Below, piece by piece: positions 6,701 to 13,124 of a stretch of 20,627 nt of DNA. The position numbers and the translations under genes were made by a program. The stretch is from Streptomyces sp. NRRL B-24484. Lineage in GTDB: Bacteria; Actinomycetota; Actinomycetes; Streptomycetales; Streptomycetaceae. Numbering within the stretch: position 1 is the stretch's first letter; every line of letters starts with the position of its first letter. Where the stretch lies: assembly GCF_000717715.1 (NCBI RefSeq), contig NZ_JOAI01000076.1:1-20627 (forward strand), read 5' to 3'. The notes under the pieces are model-generated. The model ran no database searches and was not told the origin of the DNA. It saw only the letters and a program-made list of their open reading frames with translations.

Positions 6701-7352
6701 CCTCGAGGACGAGGTCGGGGTGCGAGAGCATCGGCACGTGGCTGCTGTCGACGGCACAGGTCTTGGCACCCATGCGTTCGGCGGCGGCCCGCTCCAGGTC
6801 CGGGTTCACAGTGCGGTCGTTGTTCGCGACGACGTACCAACTCGGCTTGGTGCGCCAGGCGGTGCCGGGGACCTGCTGGGTGAACAGGTCGGGCACCGGC
6901 ACGGCGCCCGTCGCGAGGACGAGCTTCTGCTCGGCTTCCGGCAGGTCGCCGCAGAAGTCGCCGACACCCGATTCGAGGAGCCAGATGCGGCCGTCGGCGA
7001 TGTCGATGTGCTCGAAGACGGGCGTGCGGGCGAACTTGTCCTGCTGGCCCTGTGAGGTCTCGTCCTCGTCGGGGGCGAGTGCGGCGATGTAGACCAGCGC
7101 GCCCACGCGGTCGTGCGTGCCGGCCTTGGTGATCAGGGTGCCGCCGTAGGAGTGACCGACGAGCACGACCGGGCCGGGCACGTGGTTGATGGAACGGGTG
7201 ACGCACGCGACGTCGCCCTCCAGGGAATCGAGGCCGTGCTGCGAGGCGGACACCTCGTGGCCTTCGGCCTGGAGCGCGGGGACGAGCTTGTTGAAGCACG
7301 ACCCGTCGGCCCAGAGTCCGTGGGCGAAGACGATGCTGGCCTTGCTGGCCAT
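6666..7352 (-). CDS. Alpha/beta hydrolase fold protein
   Basis: The 228-residue protein has the alpha/beta hydrolase layout: oxyanion-side HGLWADGSCF (residues 11-20), nucleophile elbow GHSYGG with Ser68, a probable acid at Asp179 (VANNDRTVN) and catalytic His205 (SSHVPML). It resembles the small cytosolic esterase-like group with the SWYVVANNDRTVNP strand. There is no signal peptide; the substrate is unknown. ATG 7352 follows an almost ideal ribosome site, GAAGGAGGAAG (complement of 7356-7366), and good expression is likely. The last 35 bp overlap the 3' end of the regulator gene on the other strand, so the two convergent messages are complementary there. Confidence 0.88.
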   Translation of the reverse strand: MASKASIVFAHGLWADGSCFNKLVPALQAEGHEVSASQHGLDSLEGDVACVTRSINHVPGPVVLVGHSYGGTLITKAGTHDRVGALVYIAALAPDEDETSQGQQDKFARTPVFEHIDIADGRIWLLESGVGDFCGDLPEAEQKLVLATGAVPVPDLFTQQVPGTAWRTKPSWYVVANNDRTVNPDLERAAAERMGAKTCAVDSSHVPMLSHPDLVLEVIRDAARTLEG

Positions 7353-7388
7353 GGGCTTCCTCCTTCAGGGGCATCGAGCCGTGGCGCC

Positions 7389-7416
7389 ATCCTGCGTTCG
7401 GTAGTCGCTTCGTCAC
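7389..7416 (-). promoter_or_regulatory. Candidate promoter of the alpha/beta hydrolase
   Basis: GTGACG (complement of 7411-7416) and CAGGAT (complement of 7389-7394) are 16 bp apart and resemble TTGACN and TAGGAT boxes. The leader would be about 30 nt and carries the strong ribosome site. Confidence 0.35.
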
Positions 7417-7419
7417 CTG

Positions 7420-7437
7420 CTGCACTCGCCGGTGCAG
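7420..7437 (-). terminator. Possible short terminator of the multicopper oxidase gene
   Basis: CTGCAC (7420-7425) and GTGCAG (7432-7437) form a six-base-pair stem with a six-base loop, 25 bp past the oxidase stop. It also abuts the hydrolase promoter, so an operator role cannot be excluded. Confidence 0.35.
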
Positions 7438-7462
7438 TCGGCCCAGGGGGGGCAGCCGGCTC

Positions 7463-9070
7463 CTACGGTTCGACGTAGTGGACGGTCTGCATCATGCCGA
7501 GGTCCCCGTGGTGCAGCTGGTGGCAGTGGGCGACGGTGCGGCCGGTGAAGTCCTCGTACGCGACCAGGAAGGTGACCGAGTCGCCGGGTGTGCCGCCGGC
7601 GAGGCCGACGGTGTCGTGCCAGACCGGCGGGTCGAGCCGTACGCCGTTCCGGTGGGTGACGAGGACCTGGTTGGTGTGCAGGTGGAAGGGGTGGTTGAAC
7701 GCCGGGAGGCTTTCGTCGGTGCGGACGGTCCATCGCTCGACCGTGCCGAGGCGCAGGGTGTGATTGGTACAGGCGGGGTCGAACAGGCCGTGGGCCGGGT
7801 CGCGGGTGGGGTCGCCGCCGGGATCGGCCGCGGGGGTGGCATGGGTGCCCAGGACGCGGAACGCGTTGGGGAACGGCCCGGTGAAGACGCCCGGGTCGGC
7901 GTGGAAGACCACCTCGCGGTCCGCGCCGGGGTCGGTGACGCCCCGCTCGTCGAGGAAGGGCCTGCCGGGCGGCAGCGAGACCGGCAGGCCCATCGGCGGG
8001 TCGACGGGCTCTCCCGTGACCTCGATCGTCATCAGGGGCCCGGGCGCCGCGTCGGCCCGCAGCTCGTACCGGCCGGGCGCGCCGCCCCGGACCAGGAGGT
8101 CGGCGCGGTTTCCCATGGCCAGGCGCACCTCCTCCAGGGCGACGGGTCCGGTGAAGGTGACGCCGTCCTGCGCGATCTGGTGCATCGTCATGCCCGTACC
8201 GTCCCCGGTGATCCGGAGCCGCAGCGCGGCGAACGCGGTCGCGGCGACCAGCCGCCACCGCTGCACCTCGCCCGGACGCAGCCGGAGGGTGGGGCCGACC
8301 GCGCCGTTGACGGTGAAGGTCGACGGGACGCCCGTCACCCAGCCGCCCGAAGTGAAGGCGGGGACCCGGCCGTCCTTGAGCTTGAGTTCGTTGATGCAGA
8401 CGACGACGTCGGCGGCCGCCCGGATCTCCGGGACGTCGTCGACGTCGCCCTCGACGACGATCACACCGGCCATGCCGCCGACGACCTGTTCGGCCGTGGA
8501 TCCGTGCAGGTGCGGGTGGTACCAGTAGGTGCCCGCGGGGTGGTCGGCCGGCACGTGGACGGTCGACGTGTACCGCGGCTCCGGGCCGCCGGCGGCGGCC
8601 TCCTCCGCGGTGCGCGGGGCGAATTCCCGCAGCACGTTGTCGGCGTGCCCGGACGGGGAGACGTGCATCCCGTGGGTGTGCAGGTTGAAGCTGTTGGGAC
8701 GGTGCGGTGTGTTGTGGCCGCCGCTGTGCGGCGGATCGGGCGGCAGTCCGTTGATGTGCGTGAGGTGCAGCGTGTCGCCGCCGCGGACGCGCAGGGTCGG
8801 CCCCGGGATCGTTCCGTTGTAGGTACGGGTGGTGATGCGGCCGTGGCCCGGGACGAAGACCTCCGTGAAGCGGACGTCGAGCGTCTGCTCCAGCACCTGC
8901 GCGGCCGAGCCGTGCACCGGCCGGGTGACCGGGACGGCCGGCTGGGGGAACGGTGCCGGTGGCGCTGCCGCACCCCGCCCCGCGAGGACTCCGCCGGGCC
9001 CCGAGGCGAGGGCCGCGGCGGGGACGGCCCTGAGCACCGCTCGACGGCTGACCACGGGACCCTCTCCCAC
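7463..9070 (-). CDS. Secreted three-domain multicopper oxidase (laccase / CotA / bilirubin-oxidase type)
   Basis: The 535-residue protein carries all four copper motifs: HTHG (131-134), HPHLHG (185-190), HPFHLH (460-465) and HCHQLHHGDLGM (515-526). Cys516 would be the type 1 ligand and Met526 the axial ligand, so a complete type 1 site and trinuclear cluster are expected. The N-terminus has twin arginines in SRRAVLRAVPAAALASG (residues 8-24), consistent with Tat export of a folded copper enzyme. The length fits three-domain enzymes, not the two-domain small laccases of streptomycetes. It oxidises phenols, metals or similar donors with O2; the substrate is unknown. GTG 9068-9070 has GAGGAG six bases before it; an internal GTG 15 bases further in would still keep the Tat motif. 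No copper chaperone is adjacent. Confidence 0.92.
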   Translation of the reverse strand: MGEGPVVSRRAVLRAVPAAALASGPGGVLAGRGAAAPPAPFPQPAVPVTRPVHGSAAQVLEQTLDVRFTEVFVPGHGRITTRTYNGTIPGPTLRVRGGDTLHLTHINGLPPDPPHSGGHNTPHRPNSFNLHTHGMHVSPSGHADNVLREFAPRTAEEAAAGGPEPRYTSTVHVPADHPAGTYWYHPHLHGSTAEQVVGGMAGVIVVEGDVDDVPEIRAAADVVVCINELKLKDGRVPAFTSGGWVTGVPSTFTVNGAVGPTLRLRPGEVQRWRLVAATAFAALRLRITGDGTGMTMHQIAQDGVTFTGPVALEEVRLAMGNRADLLVRGGAPGRYELRADAAPGPLMTIEVTGEPVDPPMGLPVSLPPGRPFLDERGVTDPGADREVVFHADPGVFTGPFPNAFRVLGTHATPAADPGGDPTRDPAHGLFDPACTNHTLRLGTVERWTVRTDESLPAFNHPFHLHTNQVLVTHRNGVRLDPPVWHDTVGLAGGTPGDSVTFLVAYEDFTGRTVAHCHQLHHGDLGMMQTVHYVEP

Positions 9071-9306
9071 GGCGGGCTCCTCTCTTCCACGGCCGGGCGA
9101 TCACCGCAGGGCAGGGCAGGGCGGGGCGTGCCGCGCCAGGGGCGGGCCGGCTCTCACCCGCCACCCAAGGTAGTGGAGCGCATGCACGAGGTGGCCGTCC
9201 TGGCGACCGTGCCGATCCCGTGGCGCTGCGGGAACCGAACCGGTCACTTCGGCGGGACCCGGCCCCGGCGCAGTCGGGGCCCATCTGCGCCGGGACCTCT
9301 GCCGCG
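9071..9306. other. Intergenic stretch between the multicopper oxidase and DUF3068 genes
   Basis: No gene is supported here. It holds the terminator of the DUF3068 gene (9264-9294) and, on the minus strand, a possible -10 box TACCTT (complement of 9166-9171) for the oxidase. A run of GGGCA units lies near 9106-9121. No convincing -35 box was found. Confidence 0.45.
9264..9294 (-). terminator. Terminator of the DUF3068 gene
   Basis: Perfect 10-bp arms CCCGGCGCAG (9264-9273) and CTGCGCCGGG (9285-9294) around an 11-base loop, starting 12 bp past the stop of the minus-strand gene. Confidence 0.75.
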
Positions 9307-10437
9307 CTAGGAGTCCGTGCCCGGCCCGGTGGGCGGGGTCGGCCAGGCCGGGCCACCTGGGCCACCCGGTGCGCCCGGAGCATTCGGTGCGGCGGGCGCG
9401 GTGGGTGCTGCGCCGCCGCGGGGGCCCCGGCGCCGGACGAGGAGGGAGACGGCCACCAGCACGGCGCCGACCACACCCAGCACGATCGGCAGGACGGTGC
9501 CGAGGAGCGAGATGGCGTTCCGGCCGTCCTTGGCGTCGTTCGCGGCGTCCTGCACGGAGTCGGGCGTCTGACGGTACGAGACGTCGGAGACGGGCAGCAG
9601 GGGGAGGAAGGCGCCGTCGCCCGGGGTGACGACCCCGGCCGTGCGCTGCTGGGCGCGCTCGGTGTCGACCACGATGCCGGTCTCCGGCTCGATCCAGAAG
9701 GTGTCGGCGCTCTGGAGCGTGTAGCTCAGCGGGACCGGATCGGGCAGGGTCGGCAGCAGGGCGGCCAGCTTCGCCTTCGCCTCCGCCGGGACGGTCCCGA
9801 CCTGGGCGACCAGCGCCAGGGTGCTCTTGGGGACGGCCTTCGGGAGCCCGGCGAGCACCTGGGTGTCGGTGATCCGGGTGGCGGGCAGCCTCGCCAGGTA
9901 CACGTAGGTGCTGACGCCGGACCTGCTCTCGGTGCGCGCGTACGTCAGCGGGGTGGTGGTCCCGGTCTCCGGCCGCCAGCCGGTGTACGTCTGCTTCTTC
10001 GCGCCGATCGGCCAGCTCACCGTCAGGCCCTTGGCGTCGACCACCGTCCAGTCGGACGGGTGGTCGGTGGCCGGTTCGAGGGACTTGCGGTCGACGGCGT
10101 ACTGCCAGGTGGTCTTCTCGACCGCGCGGCCCGCCGCGGTCGTCGTCCGGACGTCGCTGACCAGGGCGGTGTCGCCGGAGGTGTCCAGCACCTTGACGGT
10201 CCGTTCGACGGCCATCGGGACGTCCCGCTTGACGGCCGAGAGCAGGTTGCCCTTCGCCACCTCCTGGGCGTCGAGCAGGGTCTTGAAGCTGCCCGTGTAG
10301 GAGCGGGCGACGTCGGTGTCCCCGGGCAGCCTGGCCACGTAGGTGGGCGTGACGAAGAAGGCGAGGACGAACGCGCCGGCGATCAGCACCAGACCGACGA
10401 CGACGCCGACGCCGCGGAGCACCGTGTTCGTCCGCAT
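9307..10437 (-). CDS. DUF3068 (PorA-family-named) membrane-anchored protein
   Basis: The 376-residue protein has an N-terminal membrane segment (about residues 8-30), a large extracytoplasmic beta-rich domain (about 35-310) and a second membrane segment (about 313-340) followed by RRRGPRG and a tail of about 35 residues rich in Pro, Gly and Ala. Inside the domain are TTWQYAVDRKSLEP and a DTFWIEPETGIVVDTE segment, typical of the actinobacterial DUF3068 family. Some databases label the family PorA-like, but a porin role is not supported by what I see. The function is unknown; the layout suggests an envelope protein with its main domain outside. ATG 10437 follows a GGGAGAG-like site. The hairpin at 10520-10537 separates it from the NlpC/P60 gene upstream. 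Confidence 0.82.
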   Translation of the reverse strand: MRTNTVLRGVGVVVGLVLIAGAFVLAFFVTPTYVARLPGDTDVARSYTGSFKTLLDAQEVAKGNLLSAVKRDVPMAVERTVKVLDTSGDTALVSDVRTTTAAGRAVEKTTWQYAVDRKSLEPATDHPSDWTVVDAKGLTVSWPIGAKKQTYTGWRPETGTTTPLTYARTESRSGVSTYVYLARLPATRITDTQVLAGLPKAVPKSTLALVAQVGTVPAEAKAKLAALLPTLPDPVPLSYTLQSADTFWIEPETGIVVDTERAQQRTAGVVTPGDGAFLPLLPVSDVSYRQTPDSVQDAANDAKDGRNAISLLGTVLPIVLGVVGAVLVAVSLLVRRRGPRGGAAPTAPAAPNAPGAPGGPGGPAWPTPPTGPGTDS

Positions 10438-10519
10438 GATCCGCTCTCCCGCTGCACTCGATCCGTCCCGCTCCCGTCCGACCCAGTGTCAGACGGCCCG
10501 GGCCGCCGCGCCACAGCGA

Positions 10520-10537
10520 GGCGCCCGGCCGGGCGCC
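10520..10537 (-). terminator. Terminator of the NlpC/P60 gene
   Basis: GGCGCCCGG (10520-10528) and CCGGGCGCC (10529-10537) form a perfect 18-bp palindrome 13 bp beyond the stop. In RNA it folds to a seven-base-pair stem with a GGCC loop. Confidence 0.7.
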
Positions 10538-10550
10538 GCCGCGGAGGGCG

Positions 10551-11570
10551 TCAGGGGCGGACGGCACCCACGTACGGCATGTACTCGATGGCGAGGATCT
10601 CGATGTTCTTGCCGGTGCGCGGTGCGTGGATCATCTTGCCGCCGCCGATGTAGATGCCGACGTGGTGCAGGTCGGAGTAGAAGAAGACGAGGTCGCCCGG
10701 TTGGAGGTCGGCCTTCGCCACGTGCCGGCCGGCGTTCCACTGGTCCTGGGAGACGCGGGGCAGCGAGACGCCTGCGGCGCGCCAGGCGCCGCCGGTCAGC
10801 CCCGAGCAGTCGAAGCTGTTCGGCCCGGTGCCGCCCCACAGGTAGGGCTTGCCGAGCTGGGCGTAGGCGAACTGGACGGCGGCGGCCGCGCGGCCGGTGG
10901 CCGGCCCGTTGTAGGTCTCCCGCGCGGAGGTGCGCGAGGAGCGGCCGTCCTGCGCGTTGACCTTCGCCCGCTCGGCGGCGGAGAGGCCGTCCAGCAGCCG
11001 GGTCGCCTCGGCGAGCCTGGTCTGCACGAGCTTCTTCTCGGCGGCGAGGGCCCGGTCGGTGGTGTCGAGCTGTCCGAGGACGGCCGTGGCCTCGGCGCGC
11101 CGCTGGTCGAGGCGGCGCTGCTGGTCGAGCAGCAGTTTCAGCAGGTCGCTCTGGGAACTCGCGGCGATGTCCTGTGCGGAGGCGCGCTTCAGGTAGGTGT
11201 CGGGGTCGGAGGAGAACATCAGCGCGACGGCGGGGTCGACGTTGCCGGTGCGGTACTGGTCGGCGGCGACCGCGGAGAGGCGCTCCCGCAGGCCGCTCAT
11301 CCTGTCCTGGGCCGTCGCGACCTCGTCCTGGAGCTCGCCGGCGTCCTTCTGCAGGCGCTGCTGGGTCTCCTTGAACTTGTTGTACTTCTCGACGGAGGCC
11401 TCGGCCTGCTCGTTGAGGTCCTCGACCTGGGCCTTGACCGTGGCCAGGTCCGGCTTCGGAGCGGCGCCGGCGCTGCCGGTGCCGGCGAGGACGGCGGAGC
11501 CCGCTGCGGCCGTGGTCACGATGGCCATCCGGGCCCGGCTCGGCGGCGCGGGCTTGCGACGGTTACCCAT
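10551..11570 (-). CDS. Secreted NlpC/P60 peptidoglycan endopeptidase with N-terminal coiled coil
   Basis: The 339-residue protein starts with a basic stretch and a secretion signal ending near AGAAPKP (about residue 37). A long coiled-coil region follows (about 40-215, e.g. VEDLNEQAEASVEKYNKFKE), and then the NlpC/P60 domain (about 225-339). Catalytic residues are Cys255 (FDCSGL), His303 (HHVGIYIG) and a third polar residue, His315 (MIHAPR). This is the RipA-like layout: a cysteine peptidase that cuts stem-peptide bonds in peptidoglycan, outside the membrane, with the coiled coil holding or localising it. ATG 11570 has AGGGAG nine bases upstream. It is probably a single-gene unit with its own promoter and a striking symmetric element at 11645-11677. 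The blaI-M56 operon lies directly upstream. Confidence 0.92.
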   Translation of the reverse strand: MGNRRKPAPPSRARMAIVTTAAAGSAVLAGTGSAGAAPKPDLATVKAQVEDLNEQAEASVEKYNKFKETQQRLQKDAGELQDEVATAQDRMSGLRERLSAVAADQYRTGNVDPAVALMFSSDPDTYLKRASAQDIAASSQSDLLKLLLDQQRRLDQRRAEATAVLGQLDTTDRALAAEKKLVQTRLAEATRLLDGLSAAERAKVNAQDGRSSRTSARETYNGPATGRAAAAVQFAYAQLGKPYLWGGTGPNSFDCSGLTGGAWRAAGVSLPRVSQDQWNAGRHVAKADLQPGDLVFFYSDLHHVGIYIGGGKMIHAPRTGKNIEILAIEYMPYVGAVRP

Positions 11571-11644
11571 GCGTGGTCACTCCCTGACTGTCGTTCCGCC
11601 CGCTCGCGGCACGGTCGCGGAGGGGTGCGGCCATCAGCGGCGCA

Positions 11645-11677
11645 CCTCCATGTTCTAAGTAACTTAGTAGATGGAGG
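11645..11677. promoter_or_regulatory. 33-bp symmetric element over the NlpC/P60 promoter (candidate operator)
   Basis: CTAAGT-A-ACTTAG (11655-11667) is a perfect palindrome and is flanked symmetrically by CCTCCAT (11645-11651) and ATGGAGG (11671-11677). The whole element is centred at 11661 and is unusually A/T-rich for this genome. It covers the presumed -10 region of the NlpC/P60 gene, so a protein bound here would block the promoter. BlaI, encoded next door, is a candidate binder, but this is inference. Confidence 0.6.
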
Positions 11678-11691
11678 CGGGGTCCTGGCAA
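11664..11691 (-). promoter_or_regulatory. Candidate promoter of the NlpC/P60 gene
   Basis: On the minus strand TTGCCA (complement of 11686-11691) is followed after 16 bp by TACTAA (complement of 11664-11669). An alternative -10 is TAAGTT at 19 bp. Either puts the start of RNA within or next to the symmetric element and gives a leader of about 85 nt. Confidence 0.5.
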
Positions 11692-11692
11692 G

Positions 11693-11706
11693 TCCCGTGA
11701 TCGGGA
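11693..11706 (-). terminator. Possible terminator of the blaI-M56 operon
   Basis: TCCCG-TGAT-CGGGA (11693-11706) lies just past the M56 stop, with a CCCGGGCCCGGG palindrome at 11708-11719. The stem is short, so readthrough into the NlpC/P60 gene is possible. Confidence 0.35.
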
Positions 11707-11719
11707 TCCCGGGCCCGGG

Positions 11720-12598
11720 TCAGGGGCCGCAGGCGAGCAGGACGGGAGCTGCGGGCAGCACCACGGCGGCGATCCACCAGGCGGTGCGCACCGCGCGCGG
11801 CAGCGGGGCCGGGTCCAGCAGCCGCCGCACGCGCGCGACGACGGCGTGGTCGCCGGCGCCCAGCGACGACGGGCGGGTGCGGGCGGTGGCGAACAGGAAC
11901 AGGGCCTCGGCGAGAACCCTGGGCGTGGTGCTGCGCAGTGCCCGGTCGTCGGCCGCCATCTCGACCAGCGCCGGGACCGCCTGCCCGGCGAGGCGGGCGG
12001 CGGGCAGCCGGCGGAGTCCCCGGGCGAGCGCGGTGGCCGCCGAAGTGATCAGGTGGTGGCGGCCGGCGAGGTGGGCGCACTCGTGGGCGAGGACGGCGTC
12101 CCGGTGGGCGGGGGACATCCGCAGTGCGCCCTCGGTGAGGACGATCCGGCCGCCGTCCCCGGCCACGCACCACGCGGCGGGCTCGTCCGAGGCCATCACC
12201 AGCCAGCCGTCCTCGTGCCGACGGGCGACCAGGTCGAGCTTCCGGCGGTGCCGGCGCCGGGCGCGGGCGCCGCGGACCCAGGCCGTGAGGACGACGCCGG
12301 ACAGGGCGGCCAGGATCGCCATGCCCATCCAGAACGCCTGGACGTGGCCGGCGGACTCGCCGGGGCCGCGGAGGTCGGCGGGGAGCAGCCAGCCGAAGGG
12401 GCCGCGTCCGTGGTGGTCGGTGGTGCTCAGCCGGTGCGCCAGCATGACGACGTCGGCCGCGCAGGCGAGGATCAGCGCGGCCCAGGTCGTGATCGCGGCC
12501 CGGGGCGCCCGGGGCGCCCACGCGCTGCGGGCGAGTTGCCGCGGGGCGAGCCACCCGGTGACGGCGAGCAGTGCGAGCAGGAGCAGCAGTACCGTCAT
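11720..12598 (-). CDS. M56-family (BlaR1/MecR1-type) membrane metallopeptidase without sensor domain
   Basis: The 292-residue protein has hydrophobic segments at about 1-15, 35-55 and 88-108, a basic cytosolic stretch (110-120) and the zinc motif HECAH (172-176) in AVLAHECAHLAGRHHL. The third ligand is probably Glu213 in LVEMAADDRAL. A last membrane segment lies near 270-290. This is the M56 peptidase core; the penicillin-binding sensor domain of true BlaR1 is absent, as in most actinobacterial members. The family site faces the cytoplasm and is thought to act on or together with the BlaI partner. ATG 12598 overlaps the blaI stop as ATGA, so the two are translated together. An N-terminal extension of this frame to 12982 would overlap blaI and is not used. 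Confidence 0.88.
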   Translation of the reverse strand: MTVLLLLLALLAVTGWLAPRQLARSAWAPRAPRAAITTWAALILACAADVVMLAHRLSTTDHHGRGPFGWLLPADLRGPGESAGHVQAFWMGMAILAALSGVVLTAWVRGARARRRHRRKLDLVARRHEDGWLVMASDEPAAWCVAGDGGRIVLTEGALRMSPAHRDAVLAHECAHLAGRHHLITSAATALARGLRRLPAARLAGQAVPALVEMAADDRALRSTTPRVLAEALFLFATARTRPSSLGAGDHAVVARVRRLLDPAPLPRAVRTAWWIAAVVLPAAPVLLACGP

Positions 12599-12960
12599 GG
12601 CCGGCCGTTCTCGGTCCGGGCCAGGATATCGCGCAGGACGCGGGCCTGGTCGCTGTCCATGCCCTCGACGAACAGCAGCAGGGCGGCGTGCTGGTCGCCG
12701 GTGTCCCCGAGGACGTCGCGCATGAGCTCGGCGGTGTGGGCGGCCCGGGAGCGCGTCGGCGCGTAGATCCAGGCCCGGCCCTCCTTGTGCCGGTCGAGCC
12801 AGCCCTTCTGGTGGAGGATGTCCGCGACCGTCGTCACCGTGGTGTAGGCGACCGGCCGGGTCCGGTTGAGGTCGTCGACGATCTCGCGGACGCTCGCGGG
12901 CCGGTCCCACGCCCACAGGCGCTCCATGATCTCGGCCTCCAGATGCCCGAACCCTCGCAC
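12595..12960 (-). CDS. BlaI/MecI/CopY-family transcriptional repressor
   Basis: The 121-residue protein starts with RGFGHLEAEIMERLW, then a winged helix (about residues 5-80) with the family text ASVREIVDDLN and VAYTTVTTVADILHQKGWLDR. The C-terminal part (about 80-120) is a dimerisation helix region. The length fits BlaI/MecI (about 120-125). The protein is a cytoplasmic dimeric repressor normally released by the partner M56 protease, which is encoded immediately downstream with a four-base overlap. GTG 12960 is chosen because GGGAGG lies five bases before it; the frame continues upstream without a plausible start. Likely targets are its own promoter (12976-13008) and possibly the symmetric element at 11645-11677; neither is proven. 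Confidence 0.92.
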   Translation of the reverse strand: MRGFGHLEAEIMERLWAWDRPASVREIVDDLNRTRPVAYTTVTTVADILHQKGWLDRHKEGRAWIYAPTRSRAAHTAELMRDVLGDTGDQHAALLLFVEGMDSDQARVLRDILARTENGRP

Positions 12961-12975
12961 ATCGACCTCCCTTCC

Positions 12976-13008
12976 GGTGCACACCCTAAGCCCGCGGCCG
13001 GGTGCACC
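12976..13008 (-). promoter_or_regulatory. blaI promoter with paired GTGCAC sites
   Basis: On the minus strand TAGGGT (complement of 12983-12988) is a good -10 box about 23 bp before the GTG start. It sits between two inverted arms, GGTGCAC (12976-12982) and GTGCACC (13002-13008), each containing the palindrome GTGCAC. No clear -35 box is seen. The arrangement suggests operator sites flanking the promoter. Confidence 0.45.
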
Positions 13009-13071
13009 CCGGCGGAGGTGCCGCATGCCGGGCCGGACGCCGTGCCGATCACGGGCCACCGGCACTCCGGC

Positions 13072-13101
13072 CCTCCCTGCGCCAGGTGCGGCGGAGGGAG
13101 G
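13072..13101 (-). terminator. Terminator of the PadR-ABC operon
   Basis: CCTCCCT (13072-13078) and AGGGAGG (13095-13101) continue after one mismatch with CGCC/GGCG around a six-base loop. It lies about 24 bp after the permease stop. Confidence 0.65.
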
Positions 13102-13124
13102 ACCGGGGCGGGCCGGGACGGGCG

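Noticed and set aside
7478..9310. 610-residue open frame on the plus strand
   Set aside because: Antisense to the multicopper oxidase, whose four copper motifs are intact.
11571..11660. c-di-AMP (ydaO-type) riboswitch before the NlpC/P60 gene
   Set aside because: Some actinobacterial wall hydrolases have one, but the leader here is only about 85 nt, too short, and no such motif is visible.
12598..12982. N-terminal extension of the M56 gene to 12982
   Set aside because: It would run through the whole blaI gene in another frame; the ATG at 12598 overlaps the blaI stop and starts a membrane segment.
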